Of a DNA stretch of 64,000 nt, positions 54,148 to 64,000 are shown piece by piece. Origin of the DNA: Rhipicephalus microplus (lineage: Eukaryota > Arthropoda > Arachnida > Ixodida > Ixodidae); NCBI RefSeq assembly GCF_043290135.1, contig NC_134707.1, forward strand, positions 77,270,987 to 77,334,986, in the 5' to 3' direction. Below the pieces are notes generated by a model that was not told the origin of the DNA, searched no databases, and saw nothing but the letters and a program-made list of their open reading frames with translations. Position 1 is the stretch's first letter. Every line of letters starts with the position of its first letter. The position numbers were made by a program, and so were the translations under genes.

Positions 54148-54189
54148 CGCGGGAGTTTCATGACCAGTAAAAAGTATTGAGGGACCATG
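54148..54189 (-). repeat. Right terminal inverted repeat of the P-like transposon
   Basis: Reverse complement of the left end, with small differences, followed by ATAGTAG, which also precedes the left end. Confidence 0.9.
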
Positions 54190-54196
54190 ATAGTAG

Positions 54197-54595
54197 TCAC
54201 GCATGACAGGTGACTGTTATGTTAGAGGTCAGCCATAGGTTATTTTATGTTCACATTTCATTTGTTTGACTGCGCAATACTCACACATTGGCGTGACCCT
54301 ATAAAAATATTATGACGGCATTCATGCCTTGAATCTCAAAACGCCCAATACCGCACAACGCTCACGACCCATTTTCTTATTTTTAAATTGAATGCCTAGA
54401 ATAAACGCCTATGTGCTTCAATAAACGAAAATGACAAAATTGAAATAGGTTTTCGCAAAGCCATCCTATCAACAAGTGGTTTCTTTTTGTAAAAAAAATG
54501 CAAATTCTCGAAAAAAACTGGTTCTTTAAATTACTAAACAATGAGTTTATTTACTTCACTGAAAGAAATTGAAAGCTTTTTCTTCTCTGGTCTAT
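54197..54595. other. Gap between P-like transposon and LTR element
   Basis: AT-rich sequence with nothing recognised. Confidence 0.35.
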
Positions 54596-55334
54596 TGTTA
54601 TGCCTGCGAGTCCACAGCGAACGTCCATGTCTCGGAAAAAGGAAATCTGTGTCAAGGCCAACGCGCGAGCCCGCCTGACGCGATCAACAACTCAACGGCG
54701 TCATCACGCGACGGCGCCTTTCTGGCGCGCACGTGCAATGAGTCACCTCAGCCCGCGAGCCCGTCGAGTAAACAACCAGCGTCTTCCTGTCTAGCGGGTC
54801 TGACACGTGCCTGGCGACGTCACTCGTCCTTGGGTGCAGCCACCTGCAGCGCAGCCTCTCCAGATTCGATGAGAAAGAATGACGCGGCCCAGCGGCAACC
54901 CTATTGGAGGATTCTAACCTCACGACCAGCGGCACTTCTGGACAGGACACTTGGGTTGGACCTGGTGCATATAAAAGAAGCCCTGCGGCGCGTCGCGAGC
55001 AGCCGACCCAATTGAGAGTAGAGCTATGTGTTAGAGAGAAGCTCTTCGCGTCTCTGTCGGCCCCAGTGCCGAATTTGTAACGCCTGTGTATATATGCTGT
55101 ACATAAACCTTGTTTAACTCACCGTCATCTCGTCCGCTCATCTATCACCTCTGCGCGGAAGCAGTTGCGAACTGAGAAACCTACGCTACCAAACGGCTGG
55201 TGACCTTCCTGGTGGAATTCGAAGCAGTGGCGCCTTCGGGACCGTGTTGGCGTCGCCGTCGTTCGAAACAGTGGTTGCAGCGGTGAGATTTCGAGGCGCC
55301 CTTCGTAACGTCGTCGAGGGTGCGTTTCGTAACA
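54596..55334 (+). repeat. 5' LTR (739 bp)
   Basis: TG...CA ends, with a TATA box inside. It is followed by GTGGTTGGCAGCTGCGGGAT, the probable primer-binding region. Confidence 0.9.
54970..54977 (+). promoter_or_regulatory. TATA box in the 5' LTR
   Basis: TATAAAAG in a GC-rich setting, about 365 bp before the LTR end; conserved in the other LTR at 59122-59129. Likely the core promoter of the element. Confidence 0.6.
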
Positions 55335-55639
55335 GTGGTTGGCAGCTGCGGGATCGGCCGGCGTCAGCGACATGGATGCGGTGAGTGCCTGATGTTTTCC
55401 CCTCAGTTCACCAGACTACTCTAGCTCAGGTTATAGTAGTTTAGAGAAGGGCTGTGTGAAGCATTAGAGGGAGCTTTGATCGTTTCAAGCCAAGTCGAAC
55501 CGCTTTGAAACCAAAGTTAATGCGGAGGGGGTAAACACGGGAGTGTGAAAAATTGCTTGCGCGTCTTGCTAGTTGACTTATAGTGGGTACGGCAAGTGAA
55601 TTGTTAACAGGGGCAAACAGCAAGAGGCTAGTGTTAACG

Positions 55640-56800
55640 ATGGAGAACCTTAAAGTGAAGGAACTCATCGAAATTTGTGAGGAACTCGGCATTACTTTGG
55701 GCCGTGCGAAACGAAAGCAAGCGATCCTTGAGATCATGAGAGATGAAGGAGTTTCGGCTGAGGAAGTCGATGAGGCCTGGGAGGATATCAAAGCACGCCG
55801 CGAAGAGGCTGAAAGGCGAGAAGCTCGCGAAGAAGCTGAAAGGCGAGAAGCTTGCGAACGTGAAGAAGCTGAAAGGCGAGAACGCCGCGAAGAAGCCGAG
55901 AGACAGGAGCGCTTCGAGTTGAAACGAATAGAATTGGCAACACTACAGTGTTCGCAGGCGCCTAGCGTAGCTTCTCCAACAGTTCAGGTCAGCGGTTATA
56001 GAATTCAGGACCAACTGCCGCCGTTCGTAGTAGGCGAGGACATGGCGAATATCTCGTCAAGTTTGAACACGTCTGTGAGCGAAATGCTTTGGAGCGGTCT
56101 CTTTGGGCGCAGAACCTGTTAGCTCTTCTTCCCGGAGAAGTGTCCGACGCGATAACTTGCTTGTCGAGGGAAGCGTTTGAGAGCTATGACGAGGTTAAGG
56201 AAGTGCTCTTGAGACGTTATAAGTTGTCACTCGAGGCTTTCAGGCAAAGGTTCCGGTATGCTAAAAAGGGGAATGAGTCACATGGTGACTTCGCGTTTCG
56301 TCTTAAAGCCGATTTAATTGAATGGCTCAAGGGCGAAAGTGTTTATGACGACCGCGATAAAGTGGTGGAATGCGTTGCATTAGAGCAATTCTACCACTGC
56401 ATCGAGGAGGATGTCAAGCTTTGGCTGCAGGACAAACTTGGTGAAGTACAGCTAAACAAGGCAGCAGAGTTAGCTGAGGAGTATTATACTCGCCGAAAGT
56501 TGCATAGCAGGGCAGTGCGCCTAGAAAAGGATGAAAACAAAAAGGAAGGGCACGTCGCGATAAACTGTAAGCAACAGTTTGCAACTATCCGAGAATCGGA
56601 AAACAAACAGAAGCCGCGAATCTGCTACAACTGCGGAAAGGAAGGGCACATCGCAATATACTGTCAGCAAAAGCTTGCAACTATCCTAGAATCGGAAAAC
56701 AAACGGAAGCCGCTAATCTGCTACAACTGCAAAAAGGAAGGGCACATCGCGATAAACTGTAAGCAAAAGTTTGCTTTTGCAACAATCCGAGAATCAGAAA
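55640..56800 (+). pseudogene. Gag with SAP-like N-terminus, coiled coil and zinc knuckles; frameshifted
   Basis: Starts MENLKVKELIEICEELGITL, resembling a SAP-type helix pair. A highly charged E/R-rich coiled coil follows, made of short tandem units (REEAERREA), at about residues 60-95. The capsid-like region moves to another frame near 56045, where one base appears to be missing, and continues in the 56089-57156 frame with RQRFRYAKKGNESHGDFAFR. Knuckles are CYNCGKEGHIAIYC and CYNCKKEGHIAINC plus a degenerate KEGHVAINC, all in tandem-duplicated DNA. Confidence 0.82.
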
Positions 56801-57156
56801 AGAACATGCGGTTGTTGGAGCCGTATCTCCAAGAAATTAGGGTGAATGGGAAAACGTGCCGAGCACTCAGAGACTCAGCGGCAACCATGGACGTTGTCCA
56901 TCCTTCATTGGTGTCTCCGGATGTCTTTACAGGAGAACGCGCGTGGATCAGGCAAGTCGCGGAGGAGCAGAGTGCTTGCTTACCAATAGCTACGGTTGTC
57001 ATTGAAGGCCCGTTCGGTAAGCTTCGCACCAAAGCGGCTGTGTCTGCCGTGCTTCCCGATCGTTTTCCTTATCTTTTCTCCAACAACTCAAAGCAGCTTC
57101 TCAAAGAGCAGGGTAAATCGTTCTTCCCCAACCTAGCGTACGTGGGCCTCACGTGA
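56800..57156 (+). CDS. Protease-like segment downstream of Gag
   Basis: Same frame as the zinc knuckles. EIRVNGKTCRALRDSAATMD resembles the aspartic protease active-site strand, but DSA stands where DTG or DSG is usual. I think this may be a family trait, which is from memory and unsure. It is followed by GPFGKLRTKAAVSAVL and ends at 57156. Confidence 0.55.
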   Translation, partial: KNMRLLEPYLQEIRVNGKTCRALRDSAATMDVVHPSLVSPDVFTGERAWIRQVAEEQSACLPIATVVIEGPFGKLRTKAAVSAVLPDRFPYLFSNNSKQLLKEQGKSFFPNLAYVGLT

Positions 57157-57330
57157 TCGCAAGCGCGGAAGCTTTCGCAGGGGCTTGATCTTGTTCTGTG
57201 TGGTGAAACAAGTTCAAAAGCAGCAGATCGTGGCGGCGAGTCGACGGAACCTCAAACACGAAATTCTCCGTGTGCGTCGTTTGAGCGGTCACTCGAGCGG
57301 CCCGTCGCCGAAGCGACCGGCGCGGTTTCC

Positions 57331-58059
57331 GTGGCAGGGGGAGACGACATGGCGCCATTGAGTCAGAGCGAGAGAGCTGCAACGCTCTCGCCTGTAGCGG
57401 AAAGTTGGAGTGAGCTGTCGAGGGTTGATCGAGAAACGCCCATTCGAGAGCAGCGTGCGGACCTCTCGATTAAAGCGCTAGGGGAAAGCCACATGAAAGC
57501 TGCACAAGTGTTGTCGAAGGAGTATAACGACAAATCGGCGAAAAAGCGCGCTTTTGAAGTTGATAGTCAGGTAATGCTGCTGCGGCCGTCCAAAAAGAAC
57601 AAGCCTGAGATTCATTGGGAAGGGCCCGCCAAAGTAATATCTAAGCTTTCCGATACGAATTATGAAGTGAAATTAGGAAGGCGGCCGAACAAAATTTACC
57701 GCAGTAACTTGAAAGCAGTCGTAAATCTGCTTTTGAATGCTTCAGAGGAAGAGGGAGCAGAAATTTTGAGTTCTAGTGATGCAATCAAAAGGGGACCGGA
57801 GGTAATCTTGGAGCAGTTGAACCTAGAGCCTAGGTTAAGTGAAGTCCAAAAGGAGGACCCGAGAAAGATTGTTTCCGAGATTGGAGACGTGTGTTCGGAC
57901 CGTCCCGGAAACACGACGGTGATCGAACACGATGTCAAGCTAACTTGTGAGGAGCCAATCTCTAGCAAGCCGTATCGTTGTTCCCCTCTGCAACGTCGCA
58001 AGTACGAGCCGCTCTTGGTACCGCATAGGTATCGTCGCCTAAAAGTGGCTGGTTACTGA
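57331..58059 (+). CDS. C-terminal fragment of Pol (integrase tail)
   Basis: Contains SQVMLLRPSKKNKPEIHWEG and SDTNYEVKLGRRPNKIYRSN, the SH3-like C-terminal domain pattern of Gypsy integrases. It is preceded by KVLSKEYNDK-like sequence, as after the DDE core. The DDE core itself is missing: the upstream 57157-57330 stretch joins protease-region sequence directly to this tail, which marks the internal deletion. Confidence 0.75.
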   Translation: MAGGDDMAPLSQSERAATLSPVAESWSELSRVDRETPIREQRADLSIKALGESHMKAAQVLSKEYNDKSAKKRAFEVDSQVMLLRPSKKNKPEIHWEGPAKVISKLSDTNYEVKLGRRPNKIYRSNLKAVVNLLLNASEEEGAEILSSSDAIKRGPEVILEQLNLEPRLSEVQKEDPRKIVSEIGDVCSDRPGNTTVIEHDVKLTCEEPISSKPYRCSPLQRRKYEPLLVPHRYRRLKVAGY

Positions 58060-58746
58060 GATGGAGCATGATACTCCGATTGCACAACTTTGATGTTCAC
58101 TAAAAAAAGGGAAAATAAACGCTAATGCAGGTGCGTTGAGCAGTGCGTTCTAGCTAGTACCTTCTCAACCTTTCGGTTTCTCGCTAGTGATTCGGGGCAA
58201 AATTTTGACCTCATCACGACCTGAGCTGAGCGCTCTCGTCCAGAGTGAGCTGAAGGAGCCAACTTTATGTTGTATTCTAATTCGTTACGTTGTTGTACGT
58301 AAAAAAATTGAGCTCTCATTTTAAGTCTTGTGTCCCACATGTGCCTCTTGAAGTAAAGAGAACCAAATTCCGATAGACACGTACCTAGGTATATGTTGTA
58401 CTATACTTTGTCTGGTGTTCTGTCGGGTGACCGAGGGCACTTGCTTGTGTCGTGTGTTGTCTGTTGTCGATCAGTTCTTGACAAGTTGCAGAACCATCGA
58501 CAAGTGCTGAAACCAAAGATGGTCAGAAGAGACGAGCGAAGCCTGTCGGCAAGTTGTGGCGACAAGCCAGTGGAGCTGGGATTCGTCCTCAAGAATAGGA
58601 TGTGTTCCCGGAACGGAGTATGGAGCTGTATTCTCCCCATGGCCCTGGAGGCGAACCTGCAGGGACCTGGCGAATGAGGGCGCCTGACATCCGAGCCACG
58701 TGGAAGCAGCTCGTCTTTCCGGCGCATTTTCTGGCGGTGGGGGTGC

Positions 58747-59486
58747 TGTTATGCCTGGGAGTCCACAGCGGACGTCCATGCCTCGGAAAAAGGAAATCTG
58801 TGTCAAGGCCAGCACGTGAGCCCGCCTGACGCGATCAACAACTCAACGGCGTCATCACGCGACGGCGCCTTTCTGGCGCGCACGTGCAGTGAATCACCTC
58901 AGCCCGCGAGCCCGTCCAGTAAACAACCGGTGTCTTCCTGTCTAGTTGGTCTGACGCAATGCCTCGCGACGTCACTCGTCCTTAGGGTGCAGCCACCTGC
59001 AGCGCAGCCTCCCCAGATTCGATGAGAAAGAATGACGCGGCCCAGCGGCGACCCTATTGGAAGATTCTAACCTCACGACCAGCGGCGCTTCTGGTTGGAC
59101 ATTTGGGTTGGACCCAGTGCATATAAAAGAAGCCCTGCGGTGCGTCGCGAGCAGCAGACCCATTTGAGAGTAGAGCTATGGGTTAGAGAGAAGCTCTTCG
59201 CGTCTCTGTCGGCCCCAGTGCCGAATTTGTAACGCCTCTGTATATATGCTGTACATAAACCTTGTTTAACTCACCGTCGTCTCATCCGCCCGTCTATCAG
59301 CTCTGCGCGGAAGCAGTCGCGAGCTGAGAAACCTACGCTACCAAACGGCTGGTGACCTCCCCGGTGGAACTCGAAGCAGTAGCACCTTCGGGACCGTGTT
59401 GGCGTCGCCGTCGTTCGAAACAGTGGTTGCAGCGGTGAGATTTCGAGGCGCCCTTCGTAACGTCGTCGGAGGTGCGCTTCGTTACA
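58747..59486 (+). repeat. 3' LTR (740 bp)
   Basis: Matches 54596-55334 along its whole length with scattered substitutions and small indels. Confidence 0.9.
59122..59129 (+). promoter_or_regulatory. TATA box in the 3' LTR
   Basis: Same TATAAAAG in the same context as in the 5' LTR. It could drive transcription into the downstream flank. Confidence 0.55.
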
Positions 59487-61462
59487 CTATGCAGGAAATA
59501 ATTGCTGTTTCCTCTATATAACTATGCAAGCACTGACGTGTGCTCAGAAGCTCAGCAGGCAAACCTAGGGCTCGGCCCAAACCTGCAAACACCGGCTGTA
59601 CCTAGTTTCACCAAGAGGACTGGTTAGACTTCGGGCTCAGTATGAGCGCCCGGCCTAAACCTAGTGAAACCACTGGGCTTAGAACCACATTTGCGGAATC
59701 TATTCGGCAAATAATACAAAATAGGCACAATAAAGGCAGTGAACAGTTGGAGGATGTTTAAAGGGGCCTTGAAATAGTCGCTAATTTTTTTTAGATTTCC
59801 GAAAAAAAGTTACAGGGCCTACTGGGCCCGCCAGCAACTGCCATTTTTTCATTGTCTATGTGACGTCATGCAGCGGAATCTCCATCTTCAACGAAAATTT
59901 CAGCAGCTTCAAATATTTCCATTTCAAGGCCAAGCTAAACAAAGCGGAAATATCTCGATTGCACGCGCAGCCAAAAGTGCGCGCGCCGAAATGAGGACGT
60001 TCACACACAAAGCAGCTTGTAAAGTCGAGGCACGAGAGTCATGACTGCGCCAGTGTTTCACGACTACCGAGCTGCTCACGTGCTTATAGAAAGTTAATTT
60101 ACGAGTGGCATGACTAAACTCGCTAAAGCATCGTCATCGCGTTTGTGAAGGAGTACCCCACAATACATCGTATGAGAAAAATTGTACTTATGGCCCCTTT
60201 ATTAGGGCACTGACCATAGTTTTCGCAGCCGAATCGGTCCCGTTCTAAATGTCTTCTGTATACAGGGGCAGCTCTGACAATTATGAAACTGAGGGAATAG
60301 TACATAACTAAACTTGAACGGATGGTGCAAACGTTTAGATAGCGTAACTATATGGTGGTCTTGGGACGTTATACCCCACATGTCAATCAACGTTTAGGCA
60401 GGAACGAGGAAGGCACCTAACACACGCAAAAGCACACACTCGCGACCAAATTTTATTCTTCTAAAAGCTTAGCTTGAGATTCCTCAAGCATACAAACAAC
60501 ACCACAGAAAGCAAAATAACCATCTCTGAAAAATATCGCTTGATCAAAACCTATTGTTCAAAAAACCATACTCATTTTGATAAAGAGTTGTAGAGAGAAC
60601 ACTGACACCAAGATCACGAGCTTTCTGCACGTATATCTTCAGCCAGTTCTCGTGCCACCTTGTCTTTGTTAGTCCTCAAAATGCTTGCGTTGCCTAGCAG
60701 TGGTATAACCCCTGCAAGCCTCGAAGTGATAAGACCCTGCCCCGTCTTTCAATAGACAGCATGGGTTATGCTAGTCAGTCATTATTACACCGGCCAGTCT
60801 GGCCGTTGTAAGTCCGGCCGCAGCTCAACGGAATCTTTTAAATTAAACCAGTTTAACATTTCATAAAACGAGCTCTGTTCGTGTGTTTGTTCTCACAATC
60901 TCTTTCTCTTAGCAGACGACAATCTTGTGTCATCTGCTAACACTATTTGTCTTGTGCAAGCTTAGAAAGGGAACTGAATACTGCGAAGAGGTATTTTATT
61001 GTTGTTCATCTTTTTTCATTGTGTTCATTTTCTTTGGTTGGTTTCCGCAAGAAAACTTTATTTCAGTTTACCCACTAGCCTATTGCCAAGTTTTTCTTAC
61101 GTGACCAGACGCTCAGGATACGGTACATGATGCAGTTACTGTGGGGTACAGTAGGAACCGATACCTGTTTTTCAATACATGCTTTTTATGCAATGAACCT
61201 TAGTTTATCCGCACATTTTCTACGCTCTTGGGGACTTCGCGTTTCATTAAAGAATAAACAAGTGAAAAAAATCCAAATCAGTACCTCGTAAACGTCGCTT
61301 TTAGAAACTATGTGTGATAGATTTATCGCCCGCGACGACACCGAATTTTCTGCGATACAAATCTCAATCTATATAGTTAATGCGCTTACGTGGATACGTC
61401 ATTCTTGTTTATAAAATTATGGCCACAGGGCACAACGTGAGTCGGTGGGAGTACAACAATAC
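59487..61462. other. Intergenic or intronic with one SINE remnant
   Basis: Apart from the SINE scrap at 60339-60388 I see nothing recognisable. If the RdRP exon at 61463-61744 belongs to a live gene, this is its downstream intron. Confidence 0.35.
60339..60388 (+). mobile_element. 50-bp SINE 3'-end scrap with 9-bp duplication
   Basis: Contains TATGGTGGTCTTGGGACGTT and the terminal CACATGTCAATC of the tick SINE. It is flanked by AACGTTTAG at 60330-60338 and 60389-60397. Confidence 0.75.
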
Positions 61463-61744
61463 CTGCTCTTATCATCATTACGAATATATTGATGAAGTGG
61501 GCAAACATGGTACCACGCCGAGGCCTTCAAGTTCTCCTGCAGTTGGCTGACGGTGTGAAAGAAGAATTCTTCGCGCGTCTTGCGAATCAAGTGTTCCACT
61601 TGGCTCTCGAGAACCATACACACGTCCGTGGGGTCGCTCTTCTCTTGCACGAACATGCTGAACTTGGACACCGCACCGGAGAGGGCTTCGCTCTCGCTGT
61701 CGATGCGGTACGACTTCAGCAGCGCCCGAATCTTCATCGCGTAC
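61463..61744 (-). CDS. Exon of a cellular RNA-dependent RNA polymerase (RNA-silencing type)
   Basis: Cellular RdRPs copy target RNA into double-stranded RNA and amplify small-RNA silencing. The acceptor GCATGCAG|GTACGCGATG (61744) and donor AAGAGCAG|GTATTG (61463) bound 282 nt with an open minus-strand frame. It encodes YAMKIRALLKSYRIDSESEA with LSGAVS, then LIRKTREEFFFH and LKASAWYHVC. A middle segment of helix, E-x-E, SG and then REEF...KASAWYxV is what I recall from the C-terminal part of eukaryotic RdRPs of the QDE-1/EGO-1/RDR family. The catalytic DxDGD motif lies upstream in the family and is not in this window, so earlier exons should lie above 64000. Downstream exons were not found. 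Confidence 0.7.
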
Positions 61745-63589
61745 CTGCATGCACGGAGGCGCTGCCGACAACACTGCCACCGCACGTGATATGCCTTTGA
61801 CTACACCATACTCTTCCAGGACAGCAAACGCGCAACAAGAGAAAGCTTAAGGACGACAGAAAATTAAACAATGCGAGACACGAGAGAAAATTGGGTGGAG
61901 TGCGGAAATCATGTGTATTGGTTTATATCACCCAAAACAGGCGGTAAATAAAGAGAAAGGTGGTCGTCCTTCCATGCGCCTTCGATAATCAGCTGCAGAC
62001 GAACTGTGCTGTAGTTTCAAGTACATTAGCATTGTTTTGTGATTAGCCGTTGTTTGTTTTACATAGATAAGTAGGCAAGCACACGTATGAGGTGGGCTCA
62101 GTTCGGAATACTGAGTCCACACTGGGTACCAGTATGGACTTTGGCTTTCTATGACTAATACTGGTACGCAGAAGATCGTTCACAAATACGCCCGCAAATG
62201 GGCTCTCGGAAAACGCGTTGGTGATTTGACTCCGTTTTACACCGGTGAGTCAGGGACAGCAAGACGGTGACCTGCTCGCAAAAACCTCCAATCAGCAAAA
62301 TAAATTGTCCATAAGTGAAGGGGTCCTCGTGAATTATGGTTGACGCTCCGATAATTCCTATTTTGCGTGTAATCATCGGAGAGTCAAATCAGCGTGAAAG
62401 GTCATTAATAAAAAAAGAGCGTTGGTGATTCGAGCACCGAAACGGTCCACGTAAAAATTTTGTGCTTTCAATTATTTTTTTTTTCGTTTCCGTCGTGAAA
62501 TATGCGGCAAGCACCGCAGTGTTCCCGGTCATTCGGGACCAAGAAGCATAGGGAGTGCACTTGTATGTATTATGTATTTTTCTCAATAACCATGGCGCGT
62601 TTTTTTTTCATAGGCATAATAAACGGCGGCACTATCACCGCAGCGAAACGCTACGCAAACATTTTCTGAGTATCACCTTCGGTAGGAAGTCCTGGCTTCT
62701 TTCAAGAAACCTCCTCGTCCTTCCAGCAGCAACCGCGGATCAGGTAACCTGTTCTCTACAACGTCCAGGTACTCGGTGCTCAGCTCAACCTGGTTAGACA
62801 AACCGCAAATTATTTATACTTTAAAGTAGTTCACAGTCGTCTACGTTCACACTTGTGAACTGTGACGTAAGGAAATGGGAGCAATTGGTGTATTCTCGGG
62901 TGTCCGCTTCCTATAAGGAGCGGGTGGATTAAAGATACACTAAAGTCGAATACCAATTTACGTGAAAGTGAAATCTGAATGTATGACAACGTCTAAAACG
63001 ACGAAAATAATCAAAAGAAGTGCCCTATTTATCAAGATATTAAGGCAAATGCACGAGAATTCATGCGCTACGCGAAGGACATTCGCAAAACGATCCCAAT
63101 TACGTGAAAGGTACTACCTAGTAATCCACTGGCAATCAAACTAGCTGCTTTTTTTTATCTCTGATTCATCAAAAAAAGAACCGCCGGACGTTATACTGTA
63201 GAGAACGGCGCGAGTTGCTGAAAAGTTCAGTTTTCACTTGGTTAAACTGGACAGGTCATGTCATCTAGCGTGGCCCTGTTCAACTATGCAAGTCTACCAT
63301 CTCGGAGGCCATTAAAGGCAATCTTTCATTGGTCATTGCAGCTGCTGTGTATCCCGTTACTTTCGCTCTGCTGGGCAACGTTGTGCATGGCCGCTGTGAC
63401 GTGAAACGATCCACTGTAGGCAGGTTATTTGCAGTGCGCTGACCCGTTGCGGACCTCTAAATCATGATTTATTTCAAAATAAGCTTTTCCTTGGCACAAA
63501 AGTAACCCTACGAGGTTTCTGGGCCGCCATTTCAACAATCAACGTCGACTTGAAAGTTGCTTGTGGTGTCCCTTTAAGACAGTCTAATG
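61745..63589. other. Flank or intron of the RdRP exon, nothing recognised
   Basis: No upstream RdRP exon is visible here. Frames are short and without family signature. Confidence 0.35.
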
Positions 63590-63621
63590 TGGATTTGGGA
63601 CGTAAACCCCACAAATCAATC
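63590..63621 (+). mobile_element. 32-bp SINE scrap with perfect 14-bp duplication
   Basis: TTGGGACGTAAACCCCACAA and ATCAATC are the extreme 3' end of the tick SINE. The duplication AAGACAGTCTAATG flanks it exactly (63576-63589, 63622-63635), showing it inserted in this tiny form. Confidence 0.85.
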
Positions 63622-63635
63622 AAGACAGTCTAATG

Positions 63636-64000
63636 CCATGGCCATTTACAGTGCGCTTTTTCAGCCCGAAACCATGGTAAGGCTACCTTATCAGGCGCGT
63701 TCAGATCAAGCTGCCACATTATTTGATTTTCGTGAAATCAACAGTTAGTGACCAGATATACTACTGAAGCAAACTTCACAATAATTCCGGGGTGCATTTC
63801 TAGTTAACCAGTACCCACAGCTAAAGAGTAAGCACTTTTTGATTAACCAGTATCAGTTCCTTAGAATATCCCCCATCGATGTTAACAGTGGTGGAAAACA
63901 CTTGCAATGAGACGCGTTAAAATGTCACCTCAAGAACACTCCCATATGACATGACGAAAAGAACCACCCAATCGTTCACGAATCTTAATCCATCCTTATA
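63636..64000. other. Nothing recognised
   Basis: AT-rich flank with no exon or repeat signature. Confidence 0.3.

Larger units (their letters stand above)
49682..54189 (+). mobile_element. P-superfamily DNA transposon with THAP-type transposase gene
   Basis: The terminal inverted repeats begin CATG: left CATGCGCCCTCAATAC (49682) and right, in reverse complement, CATGGTCCCTCAATAC. Both continue into TACTGGTCATGAAACTCCC and, less exactly, TTTCATATA. The target duplication is GATAGTAG at 49674-49681 and 54189-54196; one base is shared with the end, so 7 or 8 bp. The P superfamily makes 8-bp duplications and has CA-starting ends. Inside is a spliced transposase gene with a THAP domain, RNase H-like catalytic core and inserted domain. 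At least two nonsense codons and frame breaks make this copy dead. Confidence 0.9.
54596..59486 (+). mobile_element. Gypsy-type LTR element with internal deletion of pol
   Basis: LTRs of 739 and 740 bp (54596-55334, 58747-59486) begin TGTTATGCCTG and end CGTAACA/CGTTACA. The target duplication is CTAT (54592-54595, 59487-59490). The interior keeps Gag with zinc knuckles, a protease-like segment and the C-terminal end of integrase. RT, RNase H and the integrase core are absent. It is therefore non-autonomous and would need another element's enzymes. The LTRs look only a few percent different by eye. Confidence 0.9.

Noticed and set aside
54569..55015. 148-residue ORF at the start of the LTR
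   Set aside because: Lies in the LTR, is not conserved in frame in the other LTR, and precedes the TATA box.
61489..61800. Two plus-strand ORFs over the RdRP exon
   Set aside because: Antisense of the minus-strand exon, which has splice sites and family motifs.

Overview
This window is eukaryotic nuclear DNA, most likely from a hard (ixodid) tick. The pointers are tRNA-derived SINE copies that match what I remember of the tick Ruka family, LINEs ending in (ATC)n, short-LTR Gypsy elements with a zinc-knuckle Gag, and spliced genes with long introns full of repeats. The species call is inference. The long reading frames are nearly all transposon remnants. The host genes are split into short exons that only show once splice sites are considered.

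Layout. 1-9.3 kb: a dispersed element (copy 1, 79-6570; compact copy 2, 8777-9216). Copy 1 is interrupted by a minus-strand THAP-domain remnant, a LINE tail and a 3.7-kb I-clade LINE. 9.4-23.2 kb, minus strand: a complete four-exon SIAH/seven-in-absentia type RING E3 ubiquitin ligase gene. All its splice phases agree and the product is 277 aa. Its first intron holds a Gypsy retrotransposon (15065-20252, ATAT target duplication), and other introns hold a SINE, hairpins and tandem repeats. 23.2-27.7 kb: mostly unassigned sequence with one candidate minus-strand exon.

27.8-46.8 kb is a retrotransposon pile-up. Three head-to-tail copies (A, B, C) of one I-clade LINE carry ORF1 with three CCHC knuckles and ORF2 with endonuclease, RT and RNase H. 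A Gypsy element that starts with its 5' LTR and stops after RNase H sits against copy C, and the 3' end of a fourth LINE copy (D) follows. 46.8-49.7 kb: a SINE and a long pyrimidine-rich tract. 49.7-54.2 kb: a P-superfamily DNA transposon with THAP-type transposase, matching terminal inverted repeats and a 7-8 bp target duplication. 54.6-59.5 kb: an LTR element with 739/740-bp LTRs and CTAT target duplications. It keeps Gag, protease and the integrase tail but has lost RT, RNase H and the integrase core. 61.46-61.74 kb, minus strand: one exon of a cellular RNA-dependent RNA polymerase of the RNA-silencing type.

The two supported host genes are SIAH (ubiquitin-mediated degradation) and RdRP (small-RNA amplification). 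Everything else well supported is mobile DNA or its debris. No bacterial-type gene organisation, CRISPR array or rRNA gene was seen.
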